Below are positions 27,411 to 36,115 of a DNA stretch of 64,000 bases, piece by piece. A program made the position numbers and the translations under genes. Each line of letters starts with the position of its first letter. Position 1 is the stretch's first letter. The stretch comes from Paraburkholderia dioscoreae (GTDB lineage: Bacteria > Pseudomonadota > Gammaproteobacteria > Burkholderiales > Burkholderiaceae). The stretch spans positions 1,116,001-1,180,000 of the forward strand of contig NZ_LR699553.1 in assembly GCF_902459535.1 (NCBI RefSeq), written 5' to 3'. The notes under the pieces are model-generated. The model was not told the DNA's origin. It ran no database searches and was given only the letters and a program-made list of their open reading frames with translations.

Positions 27411-28043
27411 TCAGGCTTGAAGGCGTAGCGTTTGTCGCGACAGTCGCGACAGTCGCGCGGCGATGATGCCGCCAATCGCGCCACCGAGATGGCTTTGCCA
27501 CGACACGTCAGGATAGAGGGGCAGCGCGCCGAGCAGCATACTCAATCCATAGCTACTGACCACGAACAGGGCGATGAGAATCGAGAGGATGCCGCGCGTG
27601 TAGAAGCCGCGTGCAACGAGATAACCGGCATAGCCGAACATCAAGCCGCTCGCGCCGATGTGCACAGAATAAGGCGCGCCGAGCAGCCATGCACACAATC
27701 CCGCGCCGAGCATGGCGCCGACCGTCGCCTGCCAGAAGTTGGTGATGCGCGGCCACATCGCGAGCCAGCCGAGCACGAGCAAGCCGCCCGTATTGGCCGC
27801 TATATGCCAGAGCCCGGCGTGCAGCCACGGCGCGAACAGGATGCCCTGCAGGCCGCCAAGGGTGCGCGAGACAACACCGTGACGGTTCAGGTGCAGAAAA
27901 GGCATTAAAACCGACAGAAAGAACGTCGCCCACATCGAGCCGACAAAGAGGGCCAGCAGCGCAACCCGGGCCTTGAGCTGGTCCACGAACGAACCAGCGG
28001 CTCGCGATGGGGTGGTTGAAGCACTGGGTTGCGACATCTCCAA
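27411..28043 (-). CDS. Rhomboid family intramembrane serine protease
   Basis: 210 residues with about six membrane helices. The catalytic dyad is visible: Ser in GASGLMFG (helix 4) and His in SHLGGAIGG (helix 6). HAGLWHIAANTGG matches the helix 2 signature. It cleaves membrane proteins within the bilayer; the substrate is unknown. The gene is on the opposite strand to its defence-like neighbours and is flanked by a short direct repeat-like GTCGCGACA run near its stop. It is full length and appears intact. Confidence 0.88.
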   Translation of the reverse strand: MEMSQPSASTTPSRAAGSFVDQLKARVALLALFVGSMWATFFLSVLMPFLHLNRHGVVSRTLGGLQGILFAPWLHAGLWHIAANTGGLLVLGWLAMWPRITNFWQATVGAMLGAGLCAWLLGAPYSVHIGASGLMFGYAGYLVARGFYTRGILSILIALFVVSSYGLSMLLGALPLYPDVSWQSHLGGAIGGIIAARLSRLSRQTLRLQA

Positions 28044-28377
28044 CTCGTCCGGGGCGGTATGGGTGGGTTAGCTGCAGATTGGTTCGGCGCAGGTGCCCCG
28101 GTGGAGTTGTGCGAGTAAGCCGCTCATCGTGCCGATATTGAAGGTCGATTATCTAATCTGCATATTAGGACGTATGGTCTGTTTGGGCAGCGCAGAATCT
28201 CGCTCGCACCGTCTGTTCACGGGCCGCAATTGTAAAGCGCTTCTAGTCTACAATATGATGCAAATACAACAGACAAGCGACCCTGTGGGCAATGGACACG
28301 GGGAGGTCGTTAGCGAGTGCCGGCTGATGATTTCAAATCAATTGAGCGGCCGCACAAAAACAGTATCGGGGGAACGG

Positions 28378-30315
28378 ATGGAACAAGAGCCGCTATTTGA
28401 CGAACGGTTTCTGAACAACTACGCGGGCGCTATTGTGTCCGACCCGCCAACCGCCATTGTTGAACTGGTCGCGAACTGTTGGGATGCCTACGCCACAGAA
28501 GTTCGCATTACTCTCCCAAGCGCGAGAAATGAACGCCACTTCAGGATTGAAGACAATGGCAACGGCATGACGCGCGACGAGTTTGAGTACATCTGGCGGA
28601 CTTGGTCGTACAACCGCATTGCGGCTCAAGGGAAAAAGTCCTTGCCGCCCCAAGGTACCGCAGGCCTTCCGCGCGAGGTTTTTGGGAAGAACGGAAAGGG
28701 CAGGTTTGCTTCATTCTGCTTCGCTTCTGAATATATTGTTAGGTCCCGAAAGAACGGACAAGAGTTTGTTTGTCGCGTCGGGCGAACCAGCACCAAGCCC
28801 CTCGTTCTTGATGAAATCTCCTTTACCGCTCAAGGTGTGGAGGGGCACGGGACAATAATCGAAGGTGTCGGTGACATCCCGCAACTTCTCTTCACGGATG
28901 AGAAGGCCCGGGAGATTATCGGCAGCCGATTTCTCGCAAACCCCGCGTTCAAGGTGTCCATCGACTCAAAGCAGATAAGCTTTAACGACATCCCAACCTA
29001 CCTGTCGCAAGAAGAGTTCAACGTAGAGGGCCTCGGAACCGTTCGAATCCTACACATAGATACAAAGAAAGCCGACAAGACGACGAAGCAGCACGGTATC
29101 GCTTGGTGGGTGCGGGGCCGTGCGGTTGGCCAGTGTAGCTGGAGTCCGAGCGACTACGAGCGTGTACTTGACGGCCGTACTTCCGAGGCAAAGCGCTACA
29201 CGTTCATCGTTCAGGCGGACTTCTTGAACGACCACGATGCGGTGACTGAAGACTGGAGCGGCTTCGATGAGGACAATCTGGCTTGGTTGAGGACTCGCGA
29301 AGCGGTTCAAGACCGAATCCGAAACATAATCCACGAGGCGAGCAGAAGTGAGCGTGAGGCAACTAAGAGTGCAGTTATCGAGCGGGTCGGTAATGCCATC
29401 AACGCTCTTTCTCCTGTAAGCAAGGACCGCGTTTCATCTTTCATCGAGGAAGTAGTCGAGACGTGCCCGAATTTCGGCGAGAACGAGCTTGTCCAACTTA
29501 CGACGATTCTGACCAAGCTCGAAAAGTCAAAGTCCCGCTATGGATTGCTCGACGTCCTGCAGAAGTGCGACCCGAGCGACTATGACAGCTTGCACGAAAT
29601 CTTGACAGAGTGGAGCGTCAGCATGGCGAAGCTCGTCTTGGATGAAATCCAGAATCGACTAAAGCTCATAGCCGAATTACGCATCAAACTTAAGACGGTC
29701 GGCATCGACGAGGTTCACGAACTGCAGCCGCTGTTCGAGCGCGGTCTCTGGATGTTCGGGGCACAGTTTGAGTCCATCGACTTCACGTCAAACGTCGGGA
29801 TGACGCAGGTCATCAAGACCATATTCAAAGACACCACGGGAAAAGGAAGTCGCAATCGACCGGATTTTGTAGCCCTCCCGGACGCCAGTGTTGGCTTTTA
29901 CGCCCGTCCGTCCTATGACGAGAATCACGATGAGGACGGGGTCGACCAACTGGTCATCATCGACCTTAAGACAACGGGTTTGCCTCTCGGAAGCAAAGAG
30001 AAAGACCAGGTCTGGAAGTACGTAAAAGAGCTGCGGGCGCTCGGCTATATAAAGAAATTCACGAGAGTTGATGGGTTCGTTCTTGGAGATAAGATTGAAG
30101 ATGGTGAGAACGAACCTATCAAGCACGGCGAAGAGGTAAAGATTTACCCAATGCTGTACGACACCATCTTGGTTCGTGCGGAAAAGCGGTTACTGAATCT
30201 GCACAGCCGGGTAAAGGATGCACCGTTCCTGATTACGCAACAGGAGCAACTCAAAAAGTTCATGGAGCCGCTCACTGTTCTTCAAATGGACCTAGTAGTC
30301 GACACGAATGAATGA
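28378..30315 (+). CDS. GHKL ATPase fused to PD-(D/E)XK-like domain (MORC/MutL-like defence type)
   Basis: 645 residues from ATG 28378, with GGGGGA just upstream; the open frame extends further left but without family character. The N-terminal GHKL ATPase shows Glu29/Asn33 in AIVELVANCWDAY, IEDNGNGM (57-64) and a GKNGKGRFA lid (103-111). After a middle and helical region, residues near 494 read NRPDFVAL and near 527 read LVIIDLKTTG, the D and D-x-K of a restriction-type nuclease fold, followed by QVWKYVKEL. Such GHKL-nuclease combinations occur in prokaryotic conflict systems related to MORC. ATP-gated DNA cleavage is inference. Confidence 0.75.
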   Translation: MEQEPLFDERFLNNYAGAIVSDPPTAIVELVANCWDAYATEVRITLPSARNERHFRIEDNGNGMTRDEFEYIWRTWSYNRIAAQGKKSLPPQGTAGLPREVFGKNGKGRFASFCFASEYIVRSRKNGQEFVCRVGRTSTKPLVLDEISFTAQGVEGHGTIIEGVGDIPQLLFTDEKAREIIGSRFLANPAFKVSIDSKQISFNDIPTYLSQEEFNVEGLGTVRILHIDTKKADKTTKQHGIAWWVRGRAVGQCSWSPSDYERVLDGRTSEAKRYTFIVQADFLNDHDAVTEDWSGFDEDNLAWLRTREAVQDRIRNIIHEASRSEREATKSAVIERVGNAINALSPVSKDRVSSFIEEVVETCPNFGENELVQLTTILTKLEKSKSRYGLLDVLQKCDPSDYDSLHEILTEWSVSMAKLVLDEIQNRLKLIAELRIKLKTVGIDEVHELQPLFERGLWMFGAQFESIDFTSNVGMTQVIKTIFKDTTGKGSRNRPDFVALPDASVGFYARPSYDENHDEDGVDQLVIIDLKTTGLPLGSKEKDQVWKYVKELRALGYIKKFTRVDGFVLGDKIEDGENEPIKHGEEVKIYPMLYDTILVRAEKRLLNLHSRVKDAPFLITQQEQLKKFMEPLTVLQMDLVVDTNE

Positions 30316-30728
30316 CAATGATGCTAAGCGACGCCGGTCGTGTGCGGGCGAGATGGCTTTGGCTCGCATGGCATCTGGTCTATGCTGCTCCGGAGTTCGG
30401 ACATCCATTACTCAATCATTGGCGCGGTAGTGCCGCCAACGCAGACGGCGATTATTCGGACAAACCCAAACGTAGCCGGCTTGGCGGATTTGCAGCACCG
30501 CGGATGTCCACGCGAAACATTATCGCAGCCACGTCTGTGATGCATCAGGAAGCGGAGAAACTGGCGGGCAGGCTGTTCCGACGCTGTTAAGTTGAAAATA
30601 CGGCGAATCAACAGATATCGGATGAGTTACCCCAATCGATAAAGGTCATCAGCACACTTGAATGAGTGGTACTGTTTCTACAATCATCCGGCGAATCTAT
30701 TAGACGCTGCTTTTTTTCTGCAATCAAA
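30316..30728. other. Gap between defence-like genes
   Basis: About 410 bases with no gene I can support. A 92-codon frame starts on an ATGA overlap with the preceding stop but has no natural protein character. The promoter of the DUF3800 gene probably lies in the AT-richer last 120 bases. Confidence 0.4.
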
Positions 30729-31889
30729 ATGCTGACAATCGACGTAAACCACGTGCGGCAAGGCTTTCTGAAGCTGATGCCATCTCCCGGGGACAAAGTC
30801 ATCAAGCGGTTGTACGGAGTTGATGAGAAGATGGTCTTCTACTACGACGAGACCAACAACATCCGCAAACTCCATCTGAGGGAAGACGGACAGCCGAACA
30901 ATCGAGAGATGAAAAATTTCATCCTCGGTGGTATCGCGCATCGGACGATGACACCGCTTCCAGATGTTGCTCCGCTACGCGAGGCGTTGAGAATCCAGAA
31001 GAGCGCGCCAGAGATTAAATTCGACCTCATCGCGAAGGGTGACTATCTCGATATTCTGCGCTCGGAGAAGTTGAAAATTTTTCTCCAATATCTGCTAAAT
31101 AACAGAATCTACATCCACTACTACAACCTGAATCTGGTTTACTGGTCGTTGGTCGATATCATCGACTCGCTCTTCGCCGACCCCCGTTTTCTCCCGTTCG
31201 TGATTTATCATCGCGAAATCAAGAACGAACTTCATGCCATTGTCTCACGAGACCTGTTTTCGTTCCTTGCGCTTCTTCGGGCCTACGACTACCCGAATGT
31301 GGGCAAGAAGACATCGGAGTTTTCGGAGTCTGTCTTAGCGTTTCTGAATGCAACAGCAAAGACCCCACGAACACCAGCGGACTTGTGGCTGAAGTCTATG
31401 CTGAAAGAAGCGACAAAACTTGAGGAACTCGCGTTTCTCGTCGACAATGAAAGCCACGTCCTCATAGAGGGGCTGCATGATTTCTATGTACGTCCCGTCT
31501 GTCTTTTCAGGAAGTCAGAGCACATTTTCGATGAAGAGCTGACCGTTCAGAAGCAACTCGGCGACATCGAATTCATGAATGGAACCAGGCGTGTTTCATT
31601 CTCGTTCGTGAACTCGAAAGATTCGTTCGGAGTGCAACTGTCCGATGTTGTGTGCGGATTACTCGGTAAGCACTTCAACTTCATCGAGGAGAATTCGATG
31701 CCGGAGCTGCGCAAAGCAAAGGCAGCCTTGGACGAAACGCAACGCGGCAACTTGAAACTTCTGGAGAAGTTGATTGATGTCTCCGACAAGTTTAGCAACG
31801 GGATGATTTACAGAACCGTCCCTGAAGACAGTGATTTCAAGCATCAGGCATTCACTTTCGGGGAAGTGACTCCACCTCATCTCGGGTGA
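30729..31889 (+). CDS. DUF3800 domain protein
   Basis: 386 residues from ATG 30729. The family opening is clear: MVFYYDETNNIRKLHL with two acidic residues, then FILGGIAH, and near the C-terminus FVNSKDSFGVQLSDVVCG, the S-K and Q-L-x-D marks. DUF3800 proteins have an RNase H-like fold with acidic residues and are often seen in phage-defence islands; nuclease activity is predicted, not shown. It starts about 410 bases after the GHKL gene on the same strand and could be its partner. Confidence 0.75.
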   Translation: MLTIDVNHVRQGFLKLMPSPGDKVIKRLYGVDEKMVFYYDETNNIRKLHLREDGQPNNREMKNFILGGIAHRTMTPLPDVAPLREALRIQKSAPEIKFDLIAKGDYLDILRSEKLKIFLQYLLNNRIYIHYYNLNLVYWSLVDIIDSLFADPRFLPFVIYHREIKNELHAIVSRDLFSFLALLRAYDYPNVGKKTSEFSESVLAFLNATAKTPRTPADLWLKSMLKEATKLEELAFLVDNESHVLIEGLHDFYVRPVCLFRKSEHIFDEELTVQKQLGDIEFMNGTRRVSFSFVNSKDSFGVQLSDVVCGLLGKHFNFIEENSMPELRKAKAALDETQRGNLKLLEKLIDVSDKFSNGMIYRTVPEDSDFKHQAFTFGEVTPPHLG

Positions 31890-32056
31890 TTCTTACTGAG
31901 TCGATTGAAGCAGCATCCGAAGTTCGCAATTTTCTACGAAGACACTTATGGCAGCTACAACAAACGGCCGCGGGTCGGGCCGAGACTTCAAGACGTTTTT
32001 CGGATTGACGGAGTTGCCCCCCCACCGGATGCGCCCGTACTCGGTACTTATCGTCC

Positions 32057-32060
32057 CTAG
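32057..32060. repeat. Left target-site duplication CTAG
   Basis: CTAG directly left of the insertion sequence; the same four bases recur at 33398-33401. This matches the YTAR-type 4-bp duplications of IS5-group elements. Confidence 0.8.
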
Positions 32061-33397
32061 CAGGCCGTTGAAATATCCGTCGTTGATGCGCTCAGATGCA
32101 TTACGACGGATGCCGGGTTTGCACTTTTGAAACGCGGAACACGTTTGCGGGCATTCGGCGTTACTCGCGGGTTCACCATATAGGTGTTATCCATCGCTTC
32201 CTGCCCCTCAACCGGCAAGTGTGCGCATACGCGTCAGGTTGTAGCCGACCTGCGTCAGCACGAAGAGCTGGTCTACGCGTTCAAGTCCCCGATACATCGC
32301 TTGTCGAATTCGCCCGACTGTCTTGCCCCATCCGAACACCTGCTCAATGCGCTTACGTTTTTGCTGGCTGACCGCGTAGCCCGGCCAGCGCGTAGTTCGC
32401 CCGTCAATTGCTGAACCTCCTGGACGCCCATCGTTTTGCGCCACATGCGGCGTCACACGGTTCGCTCGACAACTGGCCACGAAACCGGCGGTGTCGTAGT
32501 TCTTGTCCGCGCCGACCGTGATGCCGAGCGGCGCAACGCATGCGGCATCGGCAAGCATCAGCTCGGCCGCGTCGCGCTCGGCGGTGCCCGTCGCCAGCGT
32601 CACCTGTGCGTTGACCACCAGGCCATGCCGGTTGTCGGTCAGCACGTGGCCCATATAACAGAGCATCGCTCCGGTTCCTTTGCTCTTGCGAAACAGGCGC
32701 GCCTGCTCGTCAGTCGTGGATTGGTGCGTCTCGTTACTGCGCTTCTGTCCGTGCCAGTTGTCATTCGGCGCGGGCGGTTCGTCAGGAGGCGTGTCGTCTT
32801 TGTCCGGACTTGCCTTGGGCACAAAGCTCTTGTGCCCGGCCCATGCCTGAATCAACGTGCCGTCGACGCTAAAGTGCTCCCCGGAAAGATATCCGCGCTC
32901 GCGCGCGGTCTCGACTGTCTCGTTGAAGAGCAACACCAGCACATCGTGTTCGAGCAACCGGTCGCGGTTCTTGCTGAACGTCGAGTGGTCCCACACGGTC
33001 CCGTCCATCGGCAGGCCGACGAACCAGCGGAACAACATGTTGTAGGAAATCTGTTCCACCAGCATGCGCTCGCTACGAATCGAATACAGCACCTGCAGCA
33101 AAAGAGCTCGCACCAGCTTCTCCGGTGCGATGCTAGGCCGACCTCCTTTCGCGTCAGCCTCGTACATCCGCGCGAACACATCGTCCATGCGTGTAAGCGC
33201 GTCATTGAGCCAGGTGCGAATCGGACGCAACGGATGGTCCTTCGGCACAAAATCATCCAGCTTCAACACCGTGAACATTGACTCGGTAAAACCATCTGGC
33301 CCACGCATCCGTTCCATCTCGCTCTCATTGATGACATCAGTTCAACGTTTACGCCTGCGTCCCGGATGACCGCTACTTGAGGTATTTCACCGGCCTG
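32061..33397 (-). mobile_element. IS5-family insertion sequence, 1337 bp
   Basis: Ends are imperfect inverted repeats: 32061 reads CAGGCCGTTGAAATATC and the complement of the right end reads CAGGCCGGTGAAATACC (15 of 17 match). It is flanked by the CTAG duplication and holds one transposase gene on the minus strand. The intact ends and duplication suggest a fairly recent insertion. It disrupts the ATPase gene 38 codons in. It too contains no GATC. Confidence 0.9.
32208..33317 (-). CDS. IS5-family transposase
   Basis: 369 residues, full length. DUF772-like N-terminus (DDFVPKDHPLRPIR and GGRPSIAPEKLVRALLLQ) and a DDE nuclease domain: FSVDGTLIQAW with the first Asp, GADKNYDT with the second, and RKRIEQVFGWGK with the Glu. 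It cuts and joins the element ends. An alternative start is ATG 33308. No frameshift or stop is seen, so it should be active. Confidence 0.92.
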   Translation of the reverse strand: MERMRGPDGFTESMFTVLKLDDFVPKDHPLRPIRTWLNDALTRMDDVFARMYEADAKGGRPSIAPEKLVRALLLQVLYSIRSERMLVEQISYNMLFRWFVGLPMDGTVWDHSTFSKNRDRLLEHDVLVLLFNETVETARERGYLSGEHFSVDGTLIQAWAGHKSFVPKASPDKDDTPPDEPPAPNDNWHGQKRSNETHQSTTDEQARLFRKSKGTGAMLCYMGHVLTDNRHGLVVNAQVTLATGTAERDAAELMLADAACVAPLGITVGADKNYDTAGFVASCRANRVTPHVAQNDGRPGGSAIDGRTTRWPGYAVSQQKRKRIEQVFGWGKTVGRIRQAMYRGLERVDQLFVLTQVGYNLTRMRTLAG

Positions 33398-33401
33398 CTA
33401 G
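33398..33401. repeat. Right target-site duplication CTAG
   Basis: Second copy of the 4-bp target duplication; see the left copy at 32057. Removing the element and one copy restores the ATPase reading frame. Confidence 0.8.
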
Positions 33402-33477
33402 TGCTGAAAAGGTCAAGGGAGCGCGTTTCCAGATTCAGGTAGACATCCACGTCAAGTTTGACGGGGATGTAGACTCC

Positions 33478-35010
33478 ATGAGTATGAGCGGGTTCTTCGG
33501 CTATGCGACTTCAGGTCTTTCGGAGCCAGCGGACGTCCGCTGGTTGGAAGACACGGTCAATGCTGCGAGCGATGAATTTGTGCCTGCCGAAGAATCGCAG
33601 CAGTTCTTTACGATGTTGCCAGCCATGGACGATTATCGGCGAATCGTGAGGGTGATGGGGCCGGACGTCGCATCGAAGGTGCTGCTCGCACTGAACGACT
33701 TGGTTGCTCTCACTGAGCTAAAGGCCCGCTCTGAGCTACCTAAAGTTGCTTCGGCAACACAGGTTTTCCAGAAGGCGTTCATTCGAACTGCGGAAGCGTT
33801 CTTCGCATACAAAAATGCTGGACCAATCCTCAAAGGCCTCGACTCGGAGCAAATCGGCCGTATGTCCGATGACATCGAAGTCAGATTCCAGCTAGCGGGT
33901 AAGAAGAACAGGCATGAACTCAAGTTCCGCTTTGACCACGGGGCGGAACTGCCAAAGCGCATCTCAGTGGTCATAGGGAAAAACGGAGTTGGAAAGAGCC
34001 AAGCACTTGGGCGAGTGGTGAATGCTGCCTTGGCAGGCGACGACAGCGCGTTGCGTGAGGCGACCACTCATGGGCGTGTCCTCATCAATCGTGTTCTTGC
34101 ATTTGCGCCGACGAACGAATCGGCCTCCGTTTTCCCATCGGAGCGCAGGAAGAACCCGAAGGTCTGGTACAAGCGGTTTGCCTTGAATCGCGGAGGACGC
34201 GTGCGACGAGGCGCGGGAGTCGCCGACATGGTGCTACAGGTTGCACGCTCCGAAGGTCGCATCGGTAACTTCCAGAGGTGGCAGATATTTCTGACGGCGA
34301 TTCAGTCCATTTCGGATTGGCAGCAGATTGCTCTCTTGAGGACTAACAAGGGCGACGACCCGGTCGCACTTTCGTTCCTTCGGGTCACGGACGAAGGCGA
34401 CCGTGCACCCGACCTCAGTGTCGACGCCGAACATCCTATAGCTGAGGACAACCTGCTGGACCTGTTCGCATCTATCGATTTGAACAAGGACCCCATCCGC
34501 GAGGTAGATGGTCAGACTTTCGCCTTGAGCAGTGGAGAAATCTCGTTCTTGCGATTCGCGGCGCAGGCCAGTCTGTACATAGAAAACGGCTCGCTGCTGT
34601 TGCTGGACGAACCGGAGACACACCTACATCCGAATTTCATAAGCCAGTTCGTAGCTCTGCTGAACACAATGTTGGCCCAAACTGGGTCGGCTGCAATCAT
34701 CGCAACTCACTCAGCCTACTTCGTACGTGAGGTTTTTCGGGAGCAGGTGAGTGTGCTCCGCACGACCGATGACGGTTTCGTTTTTATTGACCCGTTGAGG
34801 TTGCAGACATTTGGCGCGGATGTGGGGTCGATTTCGTACTTTGTATTTGGAGAGGACGAGCCCTCGAAGCTCGCGGCCGACGTCGAGCAGCGTCTGCTTA
34901 GCCGCTATGAGACTTGGGAGCAATTGTACGGCGCATATAAGGGAGAACTGTCTCCGGAGATATTGAGCTCACTGCGTCTGGCGCTCGAGAGGAGGCAGAC
35001 GAATGAATAG
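33478..35010 (+). CDS. Residual ATPase reading frame downstream of the insertion sequence
   Basis: 510 residues from ATG 33478, another ATG two codons later. It keeps every catalytic motif of the ATPase (GKNGVGKS near residue 166, LSSGE near 345, LLDEPETHLHP near 377) but lacks the original N-terminus of about 63 residues. No clear ribosome site precedes it, and transcription would have to come from or through the insertion sequence. It may therefore be silent or give a shortened protein. The HNH gene depends on it for translational coupling. Confidence 0.65.
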   Translation: MSMSGFFGYATSGLSEPADVRWLEDTVNAASDEFVPAEESQQFFTMLPAMDDYRRIVRVMGPDVASKVLLALNDLVALTELKARSELPKVASATQVFQKAFIRTAEAFFAYKNAGPILKGLDSEQIGRMSDDIEVRFQLAGKKNRHELKFRFDHGAELPKRISVVIGKNGVGKSQALGRVVNAALAGDDSALREATTHGRVLINRVLAFAPTNESASVFPSERRKNPKVWYKRFALNRGGRVRRGAGVADMVLQVARSEGRIGNFQRWQIFLTAIQSISDWQQIALLRTNKGDDPVALSFLRVTDEGDRAPDLSVDAEHPIAEDNLLDLFASIDLNKDPIREVDGQTFALSSGEISFLRFAAQASLYIENGSLLLLDEPETHLHPNFISQFVALLNTMLAQTGSAAIIATHSAYFVREVFREQVSVLRTTDDGFVFIDPLRLQTFGADVGSISYFVFGEDEPSKLAADVEQRLLSRYETWEQLYGAYKGELSPEILSSLRLALERRQTNE

Positions 35011-35872
35011 GCTTACTCCGCCGGACATTGATGATGCTGCAGCATTCACTGCCTTGGCTAACAATCCGCGCGTAGGCAGCTTCCCTCGGTTGCAGGGTTC
35101 CGTACCCGCGGTCACGGCGGGGTATACCCAGTATCGAGCAGCGGCGGGAAACGGGTTTGCTGTGCAGGGAGTTCCGCTGGATGCGGAAGTTGAGACGCTC
35201 TTGAGGGCCCACTATCAGAAACCTCCAGCGGTCCTCAGATACATCAATGACATTCGTCTGGAGTCTGAGCACAGGGTCTGCCCGATGTGCGGTTCGTTAC
35301 ACAGCGGAACATTAGACCATCTGTTGCCAAAGGAGGACTACGCGGCCTTCGCCGTGTTCTCGCTGAATCTCGTTCCGGCATGTAAATGCAATACTCGGCG
35401 CGGTCGGGTTTTGCTTGGCAATGCTCCTGACGAGCGAATTCTGCATCCATATTTCGACGATTGTCTGTCTGACCGGTTGATTGCGGCACGATTTGATGAC
35501 CTTGGGTTAATCCCGAGAGTGAGCTTGCAACTGTGCGTCTTTCCTGGCCACGCGCAATACGAGGCCATTTCATTTCACAAACGACTTATCGTCGAACGGA
35601 CAGCAATTCTCCGGCATTTCGCAGATGGCTGGACTCGCCTTTGCCAGCGGCCGCGTCTGGCCGTTAGAGCATTGGCGATTACGCCCGCCAATCCGGAACA
35701 ACTGCAGACTACGCTACTTGAAGAAGTGGAACTGCTCGACCAGGAGCACGGAGGGAAAAACAACTGGAATTCTGCTTTCGTAACGGGTCTGCTCGACCCT
35801 CATGTCATCGACTGGCTGTACGAGCGGCTGACAGCTCCAGATAGGGCGGCCGACGGGCCGCTGGTCACCTAA
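35003..35872 (+). CDS. HNH endonuclease partner of the Septu-like ATPase (PtuB type)
   Basis: 289 residues, starting inside the end of the ATPase gene (8-base overlap), so the two are translated together. The HNH core lies at residues 93-130: CPMC, LDHLLPK with Asp105-His106, and FSLNLVPACKCN with Asn122. C93/C96 and C127/C129 can hold a structural zinc. The C-terminal 150 residues are helical and unassigned, longer than in many PtuB proteins. In Septu systems the ATPase and HNH protein form one complex that cuts DNA during phage attack; assignment here rests on gene pairing and motifs. Confidence 0.75.
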   Translation: MNRLTPPDIDDAAAFTALANNPRVGSFPRLQGSVPAVTAGYTQYRAAAGNGFAVQGVPLDAEVETLLRAHYQKPPAVLRYINDIRLESEHRVCPMCGSLHSGTLDHLLPKEDYAAFAVFSLNLVPACKCNTRRGRVLLGNAPDERILHPYFDDCLSDRLIAARFDDLGLIPRVSLQLCVFPGHAQYEAISFHKRLIVERTAILRHFADGWTRLCQRPRLAVRALAITPANPEQLQTTLLEEVELLDQEHGGKNNWNSAFVTGLLDPHVIDWLYERLTAPDRAADGPLVT

Positions 35873-36115
35873 CATTTCTGGAAGCTTCACGCGGATGTTT
35901 GCGGCCGTGCCGGTGCGCCGTCCCTGCCGTGACCGGTACGGCGTAGTTCGCGCACGAGAGCGTGTGAGGATGAGGCTCGGCACTGGGCAAAGCGGGTGCG
36001 CTCGTCGTCGAACGGGGCCGCCAATCGTTTGCTTTTGCGCTTTGGAGCTACTACCCTGATTTCGTGAAGGCGTCTTATTGGGCGCCGAAAGTCCGCAATT
36101 CGAGTGGAGGCAAAA

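Larger units (their letters stand above)
31948..35010 (+). pseudogene. Septu-like ATPase (PtuA type) gene split by an insertion sequence
   Basis: Joining 31948-32060 to 33402-35010, i.e. removing the insertion sequence and one CTAG copy, restores one uninterrupted frame of about 573 residues. The join reads PYSVLIVPS then AEKVKGARF. The ATPase has Walker A GKNGVGKS, an ABC-like LSSGEISFLRF signature, Walker B LLLLDEPETHLHP and the switch His in IIATHSAYF, as in OLD/PtuA-type ATPases. The HNH gene overlaps its stop by 8 bases. A frame from ATG 33478 remains, lacking about 63 N-terminal residues; whether it is expressed is unknown. Confidence 0.8.

Noticed and set aside
30312..30590. 92-codon frame overlapping the GHKL gene stop as ATGA
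   Set aside because: Overlap looks like coupling, but the translation has no plausible fold or family and no internal ribosome site.
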